Shown piece by piece: positions 19,109 through 27,310 of a DNA stretch of 64,000 nucleotides. How positions within the stretch are numbered: position 1 is the first letter of the stretch; each line of letters starts with the position of its first letter. Source of the DNA: Flavobacteriales bacterium. GTDB lineage: Bacteria > Bacteroidota > Bacteroidia > Flavobacteriales > CAJXXR01. The position numbers and the translations under genes were made by a program. The DNA is taken from contig JAOAQX010000019.1 of NCBI GenBank assembly GCA_025210805.1, positions 38,425 to 102,424 on the forward strand, read 5' to 3'. The notes beneath the pieces are model-generated. The model searched no databases, was not told where the DNA came from, and worked only from the letters and a program-made list of their open reading frames with translations.

Positions 19109-20176
19109 CCTATAAGCTGACCATCTAGTATTTACTGAAGCTTCTGCATCCATTAAATTAATAATTTCATCAGCAATGTTCTCACTGAGCTCTAAGTGGG
19201 TGGTAAAACCAACACAAGATGCATTTATTTCTCCTAAGACATAAATGTCTTTTTTAGTTTTCGCACTTGTGTCTAAAATGAAATCTGCTGTCCAGATAAG
19301 CGGTAATGCATAATTTCCTAAACGTTCTTGAATAAGTGGAAGACTTTTGGTAATAACCTTTACAAGGTCGGGCCATTTTTCTGGTTTATCATAGCGGTAT
19401 TTGGCTCCAGAAAATAAGGTTGCCGAAAAGGAATTCGGTTTACTAGAAGGTTTTTTATGAACAATATTCACCACTTTATCTCTTAGCATGAGTACACGTA
19501 TTTCCCCTTCTTTTATCCTAGGAAGGAAAGGCATGTCGAGAATAAGTCCATTGTCTCCTTCTAAATACTGGATACAGAATTCAAGGAAATCTTGAAGTGT
19601 TTTCTCTTCCGTATGGTTGTCTTTAGCTTCAGTTAGTATTAATACAGTATCCAGAGGAATTTCTTTAACTTTTGGATCCAATTTATCTTTTACTTCAACT
19701 TTCCAGATACCTTCTCCTGTTGAACCTCGGTTCTGTTTTATAACTCGATGACCTTTAGATAATGTTTTTGGGAAATTTTCTTTTAACTCTTCAAAACTAT
19801 AATATGCATAAACATCATCGGGAACTAAGTTGTTTAATCCTTTTAATTTTTCTAATGAATTTTTTGCACCATAAACAGTCATAACATCTGGATGTGGTAA
19901 GCCTACAATTCCCTGAAGCACCAACTCCGTTAACATCTGGAAATATCCTTTCTCATCTGTAAGATTTCCTGGGTTAACTCGGCTGATATACGCATCTGCC
20001 TTATTAATGGTGTGTCTATAGATTTCTCCACGATTTTTATCATCATAGAATATAATTTCGGCTGTCCATCCTCTTTTTGTTAACGAATCGATAATTGGTT
20101 TTGAATCGTTTCTAAAGCCGTATCTTCCTTTATCTGAACCTCCTTGAGCTTCGAAGATAACCACATGTTTTTTCAT
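19103..20176 (-). CDS. ATP-grasp superfamily protein, Cj0069-like
   Basis: The 357-residue protein opens MKKHVVIFEAQGGSDKG and resembles the Cj0069 family, uncharacterised ATP-grasp-fold proteins. Visible ATP-grasp features are the lysine strand HRVIKQNRGSTGEGIWKVE, a central GEIRVLMLRDKVVNIVHKKP block as in glutathione-synthetase-like ligases, and a C-terminal acidic and Asn patch (LGEINASCVGF) where Mg-ATP is usually held. It is likely a carboxylate-amine ligase acting on an unknown substrate in the cytoplasm. A CBS-domain gene lies about 180 bases upstream on the same strand, with a hairpin between them. Its stop codon lies inside a repeat element. The family name is from memory; the fold call is more certain. 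Confidence 0.65.
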   Translation of the reverse strand: MKKHVVIFEAQGGSDKGRYGFRNDSKPIIDSLTKRGWTAEIIFYDDKNRGEIYRHTINKADAYISRVNPGNLTDEKGYFQMLTELVLQGIVGLPHPDVMTVYGAKNSLEKLKGLNNLVPDDVYAYYSFEELKENFPKTLSKGHRVIKQNRGSTGEGIWKVEVKDKLDPKVKEIPLDTVLILTEAKDNHTEEKTLQDFLEFCIQYLEGDNGLILDMPFLPRIKEGEIRVLMLRDKVVNIVHKKPSSKPNSFSATLFSGAKYRYDKPEKWPDLVKVITKSLPLIQERLGNYALPLIWTADFILDTSAKTKKDIYVLGEINASCVGFTTHLELSENIADEIINLMDAEASVNTRWSAYRK

Positions 20177-20298
20177 TGTTTGTTTGGTTTGTTTTAATAG
20201 GGTTTATAAATTCTACACGTATCTTTTAGCCAATGACTTATTTTTCAACAAGAACTGGTTGGTATTTTGGAGCGTATTACAGTTTCTTGTATAAAACT

Positions 20299-20341
20299 CA
20301 CGTATGTCGGTTCGAAATTAATCATCAAATCGACATACGTG
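20299..20341. repeat. Inverted repeat between the CBS and ATP-grasp genes
   Basis: A perfect 11-bp inverted repeat (CACGTATGTCG and CGACATACGTG) brackets a 21-base loop, starting 14 bases past the CBS gene's stop. It is followed on the minus strand by AGTTTTATA, so it could be a weak terminator or an attenuating hairpin. A protein-binding site is also possible. Confidence 0.5.
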
Positions 20342-20354
20342 TGTAAACTGTTTA

Positions 20355-20774
20355 TTAATATTGCTCAATTAAATAGTTAATCAAATCCGTAGAGGTTACA
20401 ATTCCCACAAGGTTTTCATTCTCTACAACTGGCAAAGCATGAAACTCTCTACTTGCCAACAGTTCTGCAGCATCTTTTACGGTTTTGTTTACATCTATTG
20501 TTTCTGGTTTTTTTACCATTACTTGCTCAAGTGTCAAGATATCGTAAACTGATGTATCTACAGTAAAATTATTTGGATCATAGTTATCCACAAAACTAAT
20601 TCTTGCTAAATCGGTCATTGAGATAATTCCTTCAATTTTGTCTCCAGAAACTACAGGAATATGACGCATATTGTGTTGTCTGAATAATTTTTCGGCTTTG
20701 TCTAGTCCATCGTTGATCTGAAGTGTTACAACATCCTTTGTCATAATCTTGCTAACTGGTTCTCTTCTTTTCAT
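20355..20774 (-). CDS. Tandem CBS-domain protein
   Basis: The 139-residue cytoplasmic protein consists of two CBS domains (residues about 8-65 and 75-139), each with the characteristic HIPVV and HALPVV strands and the following GI(I/V)(S/T)xTDL helix start. Such pairs bind adenine nucleotides such as AMP, ATP or S-adenosylmethionine and sense energy or redox state. No catalytic domain is attached, so it is probably a free sensor. It lies upstream of the ATP-grasp gene on the same strand. Its partner is unknown. Confidence 0.88.
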   Translation of the reverse strand: MKRREPVSKIMTKDVVTLQINDGLDKAEKLFRQHNMRHIPVVSGDKIEGIISMTDLARISFVDNYDPNNFTVDTSVYDILTLEQVMVKKPETIDVNKTVKDAAELLASREFHALPVVENENLVGIVTSTDLINYLIEQY

Positions 20775-20933
20775 AACTTTTTTTGTTTTTATTTTGGGTT
20801 ATTACTTACTTGTTTTTACATTACTAAAGTAGTAGGTTTTCTAAATGTAGTACAAAACTTTTGTCATTTATAAAACAGATTTTACTCCTACTTTTTTTCA
20901 TTTTTTTATTGTATATTCCCATAGCTCTAAACC

Positions 20934-20972
20934 AAAAAAAGCTTCTCTAATAAATTTTAGAGAAGCTTTTTT
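20934..20972 (-). terminator. Terminator for the PNGase F-like gene
   Basis: A 13-bp stem (AAAGCTTCTCTAA with TTAGAGAAGCTTT, with further A-T pairs outside) is flanked by T runs on both strands. It lies 120 bases past the stop at 21093, with a repeat element between them. Confidence 0.8.
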
Positions 20973-20992
20973 GATAGGTATTGATTTAGGCT

Positions 20993-21099
20993 TATACCAA
21001 TTATTTGCTGAAATCACTCACATTCATTACTGGTTTTTTTTAGTAATGCATTGGGATAATACCAATGAGTAAATGAAACACAAAAAATGGTATTATTTC
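20993..21099 (-). repeat. Dispersed palindromic element, family 1, copy at 21.0 kb
   Basis: Read on the minus strand it starts AAATAATACCATTTTT and continues with CATTTACTCATTGGTAT, then CCAGTAATGAA, ending near TTGGTATAAGCC. It aligns along its whole length with the copy at 37.65 kb. Its edge forms the stop codon of the PNGase F-like gene (CAG AAA TAA). Confidence 0.65.
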
Positions 21100-23324
21100 T
21101 GAATTGTAAATTTCTGTGTGAGTAAATCTTTGGCTGTTTCAATACTTAGTGTATAGTGCCCGTTTGGTAATTTACTTAAATCGATATTGTGTTCAGAAGA
21201 AAGTTCAGTAATGGTATTTGAATAAACTTCTTGTCCAAGATTATTGAAAGCTCGAATCGTTGTTTTTCCTTCAATATCTAAGTTAGAAAGAAGGAGGTTT
21301 CCTTGTGATGGATTTGGGCTAATATCAAAATCATTGTGAAGTGCAATTTCTTCTGTACCAATACTAGGGTCGGTAACAAAATAGTAAACTATTTTATTTC
21401 CAAAATTGGAATTGAATGTCTTAGAACCCGCACCAGCTTTTTTGAATTTCAACCAACCTGTTCCATATTGAGAATCTATTTGTTGAAAACCTGTTCTAAG
21501 TCCATTTCCTTGGCTATCTTCAAATTCAAATCGGTAACACCCTTGGAGTAATACAAAGGTATCTTTGTAAGTCGTATTTGCACTCAAAGCACCATTTTGA
21601 TGCAAGACAACATTATTATTGGCATCATAAATTTTATAGCTAGACTCGTTAGGAAAGTTATTGGTTCTGAAATTGATAATAATTTTTTCTGAAACCTTAT
21701 CAACTGCTTCAAAATCTGTTGTGAGCTTGTTGTCATAAGTATTTTGATCTGTTCCACCGTTTACTTCGGTAATTTCTGCATAAAAAGTATTGTTGATACT
21801 TTGGCTATAATTAGAGAAATCTAAAGAAGGTAAAGTGATGTCCATGAATTTCATAGAAGAGATATTTCCATTAAACACAAACTCTTTATCTACTTGCCCC
21901 GTGATTCCATACTTTATTTTTAAACTCGTAATGGTTTCTTTTCCTCTGTTTTGAACCTTAATTTTAGGTGCTCCACAAATCGGGTTAAATCTTTTATGGT
22001 CATACTTTTTTGATGGTGCCAAAATATCAGAAACTGCAGCATCTTTCATAGAGTTATATTCTCCATAATTCACTACATATCCAGAAATATTATATGAACC
22101 TCCATTTCCTGTATATTCTTGGAAATTGATATCAAAAGTATTAGTATCATTGGATTGAACATTCAAATCAATGTCAAATTCAGGAACAGCTTCTCCAGGA
22201 CACCAGTTTGCACGGTCATACCACCATGTCCCTCCTTGTGGGTAGTGAGCATTGGATCCGCAATCATTTTTCCAGATAATATGTTGGGCAACTTGATTTC
22301 CGTTTGAGAGAACTTTAAACCATTTGTCACAAAACTCTGCACAGTTTTCTGGGTTATTATTCCCACCAAAACCATGACCTGTTGGAATAAAGTTTAGCAC
22401 AGAATATTTTACATCAGAACCCGCATAGAATTTCTTTTGGTTCATATAGTTTTCAATAGTATGAACTCCATTTTCCCATTTACCGTAATCATGTCCGCCA
22501 GACCAAAAATGATGGATATCCTTGACATCTCTTGGTGGTGTACCTTGAGTGAAATGAAACTTTAAAGTTCCTGTAAAACCGTCAGACCATCCTTGATAGA
22601 ATAATTTAATGACTTTGTCTCCTTTTAATAGGGGAGCAAGATCTGTAACTTCAAATTCATAGCGACGACCCCAAGATGCTGTTAAACCACCCGCATAAGG
22701 TGTGATAATTCTACCTAATTCATACTCTAATTTTACTTCAAAAACTTTATAATAATAATTTAGTTTTTTAATGATTTGCGTAGCGTTTGAAACAGATACT
22801 AAGGTAGAATCAGTAATTTGCCCGTTGGTGTCTACGGTATAGTTATATATATTAGTAGGATATACAAATTGTGTTCCTGTAGATGTTGTTGGATTAAGTG
22901 AATCCGAATAAAGGACTAAATCCATCTGAGCAATAGTATCTATAGACAAAGTATCTAAAACTCCACCATCATTTTCCACTGTATAGGTATAAACTTGGTC
23001 TGGGGTATAGTTAAAAGTGTCAGGAGAATTACCATCTACTTTAAAGTTTGGATGAGATTTTAAAGTGGAATCCATTTTGCCAGTCGGTTCTTCAAGTAGA
23101 ATTTTTGTGGTATAATCCCATTGGCTACAACCTCCATCAGGACAACTGAGCACTAGCTCCATCATAATTTTTGAATAGGTTGTGTTGTTTGTTGGAAAAG
23201 AAGTGGTATCGATATATTTTTTGTACCATTTCATGTGAGTACTGTCATGAGACATCACTACGGTTGTTTGAGCAAAGGAACTTAAAATCCCGAGCAAGAA
23301 AAAAATAGGTAAAAGTTTTTTCAT
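21093..23324 (-). CDS. Secreted PNGase F-like protein with T9SS sorting domain
   Basis: The 743-residue protein has a signal peptide (MKKLLPIFFLLGILSSFAQ). Residues 30-420 resemble the two jelly-roll domains of peptide-N-glycosidase F: CPDGGCSQWDYTTKI in the first, and FIPTGHGFGGNNNPENCAEFC, then IIWKNDCG, PQGGTWWYDRANWCPGE in the second. PNGase F releases N-glycans from asparagine. Whether the catalytic Asp and Glu pair is kept cannot be settled by eye, so 'PNGase F-like' is safer than naming the enzyme. The C-terminus (FDISPNPSQGNLLLSN... GHYTLSIETAKDLLTQKFTIQK) is a clear type A T9SS domain. It is monocistronic; its stop is supplied by a repeat element. Confidence 0.82.
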   Translation of the reverse strand: MKKLLPIFFLLGILSSFAQTTVVMSHDSTHMKWYKKYIDTTSFPTNNTTYSKIMMELVLSCPDGGCSQWDYTTKILLEEPTGKMDSTLKSHPNFKVDGNSPDTFNYTPDQVYTYTVENDGGVLDTLSIDTIAQMDLVLYSDSLNPTTSTGTQFVYPTNIYNYTVDTNGQITDSTLVSVSNATQIIKKLNYYYKVFEVKLEYELGRIITPYAGGLTASWGRRYEFEVTDLAPLLKGDKVIKLFYQGWSDGFTGTLKFHFTQGTPPRDVKDIHHFWSGGHDYGKWENGVHTIENYMNQKKFYAGSDVKYSVLNFIPTGHGFGGNNNPENCAEFCDKWFKVLSNGNQVAQHIIWKNDCGSNAHYPQGGTWWYDRANWCPGEAVPEFDIDLNVQSNDTNTFDINFQEYTGNGGSYNISGYVVNYGEYNSMKDAAVSDILAPSKKYDHKRFNPICGAPKIKVQNRGKETITSLKIKYGITGQVDKEFVFNGNISSMKFMDITLPSLDFSNYSQSINNTFYAEITEVNGGTDQNTYDNKLTTDFEAVDKVSEKIIINFRTNNFPNESSYKIYDANNNVVLHQNGALSANTTYKDTFVLLQGCYRFEFEDSQGNGLRTGFQQIDSQYGTGWLKFKKAGAGSKTFNSNFGNKIVYYFVTDPSIGTEEIALHNDFDISPNPSQGNLLLSNLDIEGKTTIRAFNNLGQEVYSNTITELSSEHNIDLSKLPNGHYTLSIETAKDLLTQKFTIQK

Positions 23325-23481
23325 TGTTAGTTTGTTTAAACAAACGAAAGTATAATAATCAGATAAATGTATTTAGATAGTATATCTGTCAAAATTCAAT
23401 CGTTTTAGATAAAGTTTGTGTTAAGATGTCGTGAAGTTATAAAAAAAATAAAAAAGCTCTTATAGTTTGTTCGAACTTATA

Positions 23482-23489
23482 TACATTTG
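23482..23489 (+). promoter_or_regulatory. Putative -7 promoter element for lpdA
   Basis: TACATTTG matches TAnnTTTG, 41 bases upstream of the start codon. The nearest TTTG upstream is only 12 bases away, closer than the usual 19-21. Confidence 0.35.
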
Positions 23490-23530
23490 TTATTCAAACT
23501 TAAAAAACTTAACACATTATCTCTTTTGAT

Positions 23531-24937
23531 ATGAAAAAATATGACGTTGTAGTGATTGGTTCAGGACCTGGAGGGTATGTTTCAGCAATCCGTTGTGCAC
23601 AATTGGGAATGAAAACAGCTATCATAGAAAAATATGATACTCTTGGAGGAACTTGTTTAAATGTAGGGTGTATACCTTCTAAAGCGCTCTTAGATTCTTC
23701 AGAACATTTTCACCAAGCTACGCATCAGTTTGCAGAGCATGGTATAGAAATCAGCACACCAAAAGTGAATCTTGAACAGATGATTAAGCGTAAGCAATCA
23801 GTTATTGATCAAACATGTTCTGGAATTGACTTTTTGATGGGAAAAAATAAGATTGATGTTTTTCATGGAGTAGGTTCTTTTAAAGATGCTACACATATTA
23901 CTATATCAAAAGATGGAAAGGACGAGGAAATTGAGGCAGCTAAAACCATTATTGCCACAGGATCTAAGCCAGCATCTCTTCCGTTTATCAATCTAGATAA
24001 AGAAAGAGTGATTACTTCTACTGAGGCATTAAAACTAAAAGAAGTTCCAAAACACTTAGTTGTAATAGGTGGTGGAGTTATTGGTTTAGAACTCGGTTCT
24101 GTTTATGCACGCCTTGGTTCAAAGGTTTCTGTTGTTGAATATGCAGATTCTATTATCCCAACAATGGATACAGATTTAGGAAAAGAATTAAAGAAGGTAC
24201 TTACGAAACAATTAGGATTTAAATTCTACCTAAAACATGGTGTTAAAGCTGTAGAAAATACAGGTGATGAAGTGGTTTTAAAAGTAGATAACCTCAAAAA
24301 AGGAGAGGAAGTTGAAATAAAAGGGGATTATTGTTTAGTTTCTGTAGGTAGAAAGCCATTTACAGAAGGACTTGGGCTAGAAAATGCTGGCGTACAGGTG
24401 GACGATAGAGGAAGAATAGAAACAAATCATCATTTACAAACCAATGTTTCCAATATTTATGCTATTGGAGATGTGGTAAAGGGAGCTATGTTAGCACATA
24501 AAGCAGAAGAAGAAGGTGTTTTTGTTGCTGAATTAATTGCTGGTCAAAAACCTCATGTAGATTATAATTTGATCCCAGGAGTAGTTTACACTTGGCCTGA
24601 AGTTGCCGCTGTGGGTAAAACAGAGCAAGAGCTGAAAGCAGAAGGTGTAAAGTATAAAAAAGGAGCATTTCCATTCAAAGCTAGTGGTAGAGCAAGAGCT
24701 TCTATGGATGTAGATGGTTTTGTAAAAGTATTGGCAGACGCCAAAACTGATGAAATTATTGGTGTACACATGATCGGTCCTCGAGTAGCAGATATGATTG
24801 CAGAAGCCGTAGTTGCAATGGAATTTAGAGCATCAGCAGAAGATATTGCAAGAATTTGCCACGCTCATCCAACTTTTACTGAATCATTTAAGGAAGCAGC
24901 ATTAGATGCTACCGAAAAAAGAGCAATACATATTTAG
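23531..24937 (+). CDS. lpdA: Dihydrolipoyl dehydrogenase (E3)
   Basis: The 468-residue flavoprotein reoxidises lipoyl groups of the pyruvate, 2-oxoglutarate or branched-chain dehydrogenase and glycine cleavage complexes, passing electrons to NAD. Visible are the FAD-binding GSGPGGYVSA (residues 10-19), the redox disulfide GGTCLNVGCIPSK (Cys42, Cys47), the NAD-binding GGGVIGLELGSVYARLG, a second FAD contact IYAIGDVV, and the interface HAHPTFTES with the active-site His. Length is normal. It stands alone with its own terminator; the other complex subunits are elsewhere. Confidence 0.97.
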   Translation: MKKYDVVVIGSGPGGYVSAIRCAQLGMKTAIIEKYDTLGGTCLNVGCIPSKALLDSSEHFHQATHQFAEHGIEISTPKVNLEQMIKRKQSVIDQTCSGIDFLMGKNKIDVFHGVGSFKDATHITISKDGKDEEIEAAKTIIATGSKPASLPFINLDKERVITSTEALKLKEVPKHLVVIGGGVIGLELGSVYARLGSKVSVVEYADSIIPTMDTDLGKELKKVLTKQLGFKFYLKHGVKAVENTGDEVVLKVDNLKKGEEVEIKGDYCLVSVGRKPFTEGLGLENAGVQVDDRGRIETNHHLQTNVSNIYAIGDVVKGAMLAHKAEEEGVFVAELIAGQKPHVDYNLIPGVVYTWPEVAAVGKTEQELKAEGVKYKKGAFPFKASGRARASMDVDGFVKVLADAKTDEIIGVHMIGPRVADMIAEAVVAMEFRASAEDIARICHAHPTFTESFKEAALDATEKRAIHI

Positions 24938-24960
24938 TTTTTACTAAATACTAGATATAA

Positions 24961-25000
24961 AAAAAAGCTGATTTGGGTTTTCCTGAATCAGCTTTTTTTT
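24961..25000 (+). terminator. Terminator after lpdA
   Basis: AAAAAAGCTGATT pairs with AATCAGCTTTTTT and the plus strand continues with T. It starts about 23 bases past the lpdA stop. Confidence 0.85.
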
Positions 25001-25051
25001 GTTTATGGGTATTCTGAGGTTGAGAAAATAAAAACCGTTGTAAAATGATGT

Positions 25052-25209
25052 CTTATCCCGTTTACGGTGTTAATTTACCCATAAGTTCTAGCTTCTTTTT
25101 CGGATGCGTTTACTTGTATAACATCCCCCTTCCCCTCCCGAAAAATCGGGACAAGCTATTCAAAGAGGACTTAAACAGTGAGTAAATTAACAACGTAAGT
25201 GGTATTATC
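25052..25209 (+). repeat. Dispersed palindromic element, family 1, long copy at 25.1 kb
   Basis: Both edges carry the same arm in opposite orientation: CCCGTTTACGGTGTTAATTT on the left and, on the opposite strand of the right edge, ATACCACTTACGTTGTTAAT. About 100 bases lie between, including the family 2 hairpin. It sits just after the lpdA terminator and 80 bases before the Crp/Fnr gene. Together with that hairpin it fills most of the 289-base gap. Confidence 0.6.
25131..25180 (+). repeat. Dispersed hairpin repeat, family 2, nested copy
   Basis: The core TCCCGAAAAATCGGGA at 25136-25151 is a perfect 6-bp stem with a 4-base loop, followed by CAAGCTATTCAAAGAGGACT. Similar sequence occurs at 50633-50675 and, inverted, at 60745-60775. 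Confidence 0.55.
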
Positions 25210-25289
25210 TCGAATTTTTTCTACATTTTTATTTTTTGAATAATGCTTTTTTGTATATTGATTTAAAATTGAACAAACACTAGGAGCAC

Positions 25290-25853
25290 ATGGAAAAACT
25301 ATTACTTTATATATCAGAACGAGCTTTTTTAACAAAAGAATTAAAGAATAGAATTTCTGAGGTATTTGAACGGGTAGAATGCAAAAAGGGAGACATTATT
25401 TTGCAGGCGGGAAATCGTGCTCATTATCTCTATTTTGTGGATCAAGGTGTATTACATAATTATCATGATTTTGAGTTACGTCAAGTTAGCTCATGGTTTT
25501 ATATAGAAAATCATTTCAATACTGCATGGTCTAGCTTTTATGCACAAAAGCCAAGTTTTGAAAATATAGAATGTTTAGAAGACTGTGTTTTGTATCGAAT
25601 AAGTTTTTCGGACTATCAAAAGCTTATAGCAGATTTTCCTGCTTTTGGAAATTTTGCTAGGCTTCTTGCAGAGGAAATACTCACTTTTCTTGATGAATTC
25701 TCTAGAAGTTGGTCATTTATTTCTGCAAAAGAAAAATATCAAATTTTACAATCCTATTATCCAAATATAGAGCAAAGGGTGAAGCTTGGTTTAATAGCTT
25801 CATTTTTAGGTATTTCGCAAGAGACACTTAGTAGGGTTCGATCACAAATATAG
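25290..25853 (+). CDS. Crp/Fnr family transcriptional regulator
   Basis: The 187-residue protein has a cyclic-nucleotide-binding-type beta-barrel (residues about 15-115, including KKGDIILQAGNRAHYLYFVDQGVL) and a C-terminal helix-turn-helix. The recognition helix ends QETLSRVRSQI; Glu178, Ser181 and Arg182 occupy the positions that in E. coli FNR (ETISR) read TTGAT half-sites. The cysteines present (residue 31 and an ECLEDC pair near 95) do not form the N-terminal Fe-S pattern of FNR, so the signal is probably something else. A Shine-Dalgarno-like AGGAG stands just before the ATG, unusual in this phylum. Two perfect TTGAT-N4-ATCAA sites follow downstream, and I infer that it controls them. Confidence 0.88.
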   Translation: MEKLLLYISERAFLTKELKNRISEVFERVECKKGDIILQAGNRAHYLYFVDQGVLHNYHDFELRQVSSWFYIENHFNTAWSSFYAQKPSFENIECLEDCVLYRISFSDYQKLIADFPAFGNFARLLAEEILTFLDEFSRSWSFISAKEKYQILQSYYPNIEQRVKLGLIASFLGISQETLSRVRSQI

Positions 25854-25856
25854 ATT

Positions 25857-25900
25857 TTGATATATATCAAAAGATGATATGCTATTTTGAAACATCTTTG
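25857..25900 (+). promoter_or_regulatory. FNR-type operator with promoter, upstream of the beta-barrel gene
   Basis: TTGATATATATCAA at 25857-25870 is a perfect TTGAT-N4-ATCAA palindrome three bases after the regulator's stop codon. CATCTTTG at 25893-25900 matches the -7 element TAnnTTTG at 7 of 8 informative positions or spacers and begins exactly 36 bases after the start of the palindrome. The same spacing is seen at 27224-27267. This places the operator near -41, as expected for activation. Confidence 0.65.
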
Positions 25901-25928
25901 TCTTGAACAAAATTATTAAATAGATATC

Positions 25929-26438
25929 ATGAAAAAAGTACTTTTTATTCTAACCATATTTTTAAGCCAAATTTCATTGGCTCAACACGATGTTCTACAG
26001 GTAGGGGCTTATCTTGGAGTGCCACTGGGCGATGCTGGTGAAGTGAGTAAATTAGGAATTGGGGCAGAGGCTACCTATATCCTTAATCCAGAAAATGCTT
26101 TGGGATTTGGGGTTACATCTGGAATCTCATATTTTTCTGGAAAAACGATGATTACAAAACATGATGGATTGACCTATTCGTCAAAATTAGACAATGCCAG
26201 TTATCTTCCATTTTTAGCATCAGTAAGGTATCAACTTGTGAAAAATCTCGTCATAGGGGTTGATGCTGGATATACTTTAGGACTTGGTAAAAATATTCGA
26301 AATGGTTTTCAGTATCAGCCAAGAATTTCCTATCAATTAAGTGACGTATTTCGTGTAAATTCTTTTTATTCAAGACTTGCGGTAAAAGGAGGAACATGGC
26401 AAATATTAGGTGTTGGTGTTGCTTTTAGCATTCAATAA
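25929..26438 (+). CDS. Outer membrane beta-barrel protein of the Crp/Fnr-linked cluster
   Basis: The 169-residue protein has a signal peptide (MKKVLFILTIFLSQISLAQ) and then alternating hydrophobic strands rich in Gly, Tyr and Phe, ending in an aromatic-hydrophobic strand (WQILGVGVAFSIQ), the layout of a small eight-stranded outer membrane barrel. The N-terminal repeat pattern (VGAYLGVPLGDAGE) resembles OmpW or porin-like families. It lies 75 bases after the Crp/Fnr gene, with a perfect FNR-type site in between, so it should respond to that regulator. The cargo or role is unknown. Confidence 0.6.
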   Translation: MKKVLFILTIFLSQISLAQHDVLQVGAYLGVPLGDAGEVSKLGIGAEATYILNPENALGFGVTSGISYFSGKTMITKHDGLTYSSKLDNASYLPFLASVRYQLVKNLVIGVDAGYTLGLGKNIRNGFQYQPRISYQLSDVFRVNSFYSRLAVKGGTWQILGVGVAFSIQ

Positions 26439-26610
26439 TACAAACGATTTTCTAAAATTTTATTTGGTTTGGAATTTATTGATTAAACACTACAAATAGT
26501 GTGATTTACTTAAAAACAAAAGTGTATTAGTAGTAGATATTGAGATTTTGGATTTAATAAAACGAATCTTATTTGAAAATCTATTCAATGTAAATCACGG
26601 TTTGAAAAGT

Positions 26611-26650
26611 AAAATATTACTCCTCTTTCATAGGGGAGTAATATTTTTTT
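26611..26650 (+). terminator. Terminator after the beta-barrel gene
   Basis: AATATTACTCCTC pairs with GGGGAGTAATATT and is followed by T residues. It lies about 175 bases past the barrel stop; the bases between hold nothing recognisable. Confidence 0.85.
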
Positions 26651-26731
26651 AAAACAATTTTTCTACTTTTTATTTCTGGTAGAAACATCATCTTAATACG
26701 TTTCTTAGCGTATAAAAAAACAAAAACAAAA

Positions 26732-26980
26732 ATGCATTATTCAGGTTCAAAAAAAAATTGGATTATTTTTTTAATAACTATGTTTCTGTTTACAACAGGA
26801 ATGGTTTTGATGATTTTTTTCGACATTTCTGATCTTTGGCTGTGGTCTATATTTCTCATTGTCTGGACATGGGTAGAGGTTGAAGTTAGTAAAAGAATCT
26901 ATTTGCCGTGGTGGGTTTGGTTGTTATTAACTGTTGGAATTATAGTCATTGACTGGATTATATTGTCTTTTCTTTTTTAG
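26732..26980 (+). CDS. Small membrane protein with three hydrophobic segments
   Basis: The 82-residue protein is almost entirely hydrophobic: a short basic N-terminus (MHYSGSKKNW) and three predicted spans, with many Trp residues (WLWSIFLIVWTWVE, WWVWLLL). I do not recognise a family. It has a plausible start at ATG 26732-26734, a terminator upstream, and about 330 non-coding bases downstream before the radical SAM gene. It may be an inner-membrane accessory of the surrounding cluster, but nothing ties it directly. Confidence 0.55.
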   Translation: MHYSGSKKNWIIFLITMFLFTTGMVLMIFFDISDLWLWSIFLIVWTWVEVEVSKRIYLPWWVWLLLTVGIIVIDWIILSFLF

Positions 26981-27223
26981 TCCAAATTATCCCATTTCTA
27001 TTGTCATTTATCTATAAGTGAAATATGTTTTTTTTATAAAAGAGTCATAAAAAATTTGCTGTTGCGATTTTAATGAATTGTCGGTATGATGCCGGTAATA
27101 GATAGTCGTGAGACTAGAAAACAAAATATAAGCGATGATTTTATTTTAGTATTGAAGATTAATGTATTTATTTTGAGTCTTTTAAAACTTAGAGAATCAC
27201 CCTTTGTATCGTTTTAGTTTAAT

Positions 27224-27267
27224 TTGATATACATCAAAAATAGCTATTCCATGCTGGTGTAATTTTG
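27224..27267 (+). promoter_or_regulatory. FNR-type operator with promoter for the radical SAM operon
   Basis: TTGATATACATCAA at 27224-27237 is a perfect TTGAT-N4-ATCAA palindrome. TAATTTTG at 27260-27267 is a perfect TAnnTTTG -7 element, starting 36 bases after the start of the palindrome. The gene start is at 27311. The operator centre is about 41 bases before the expected transcription start, the position of a class II activator. The rest of the gap at 26981-27223 shows no other feature. Confidence 0.7.
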
Positions 27268-27310
27268 TAAATGAGAAATCCAAAGTAGATCATCTTAAAA
27301 CGTTCATATT

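Noticed and set aside
24961..25290. Considered as a CRISPR-like or tandem repeat region because of repeated motifs
   Set aside because: The motifs are inverted arms of one dispersed element with a nested hairpin, not regularly spaced direct repeats.
27060..27120. TCGGTATGATGCCGGTAAT resembling an internal motif of repeat family 1
   Set aside because: The likeness is about ten bases with no matching edges and could be chance.
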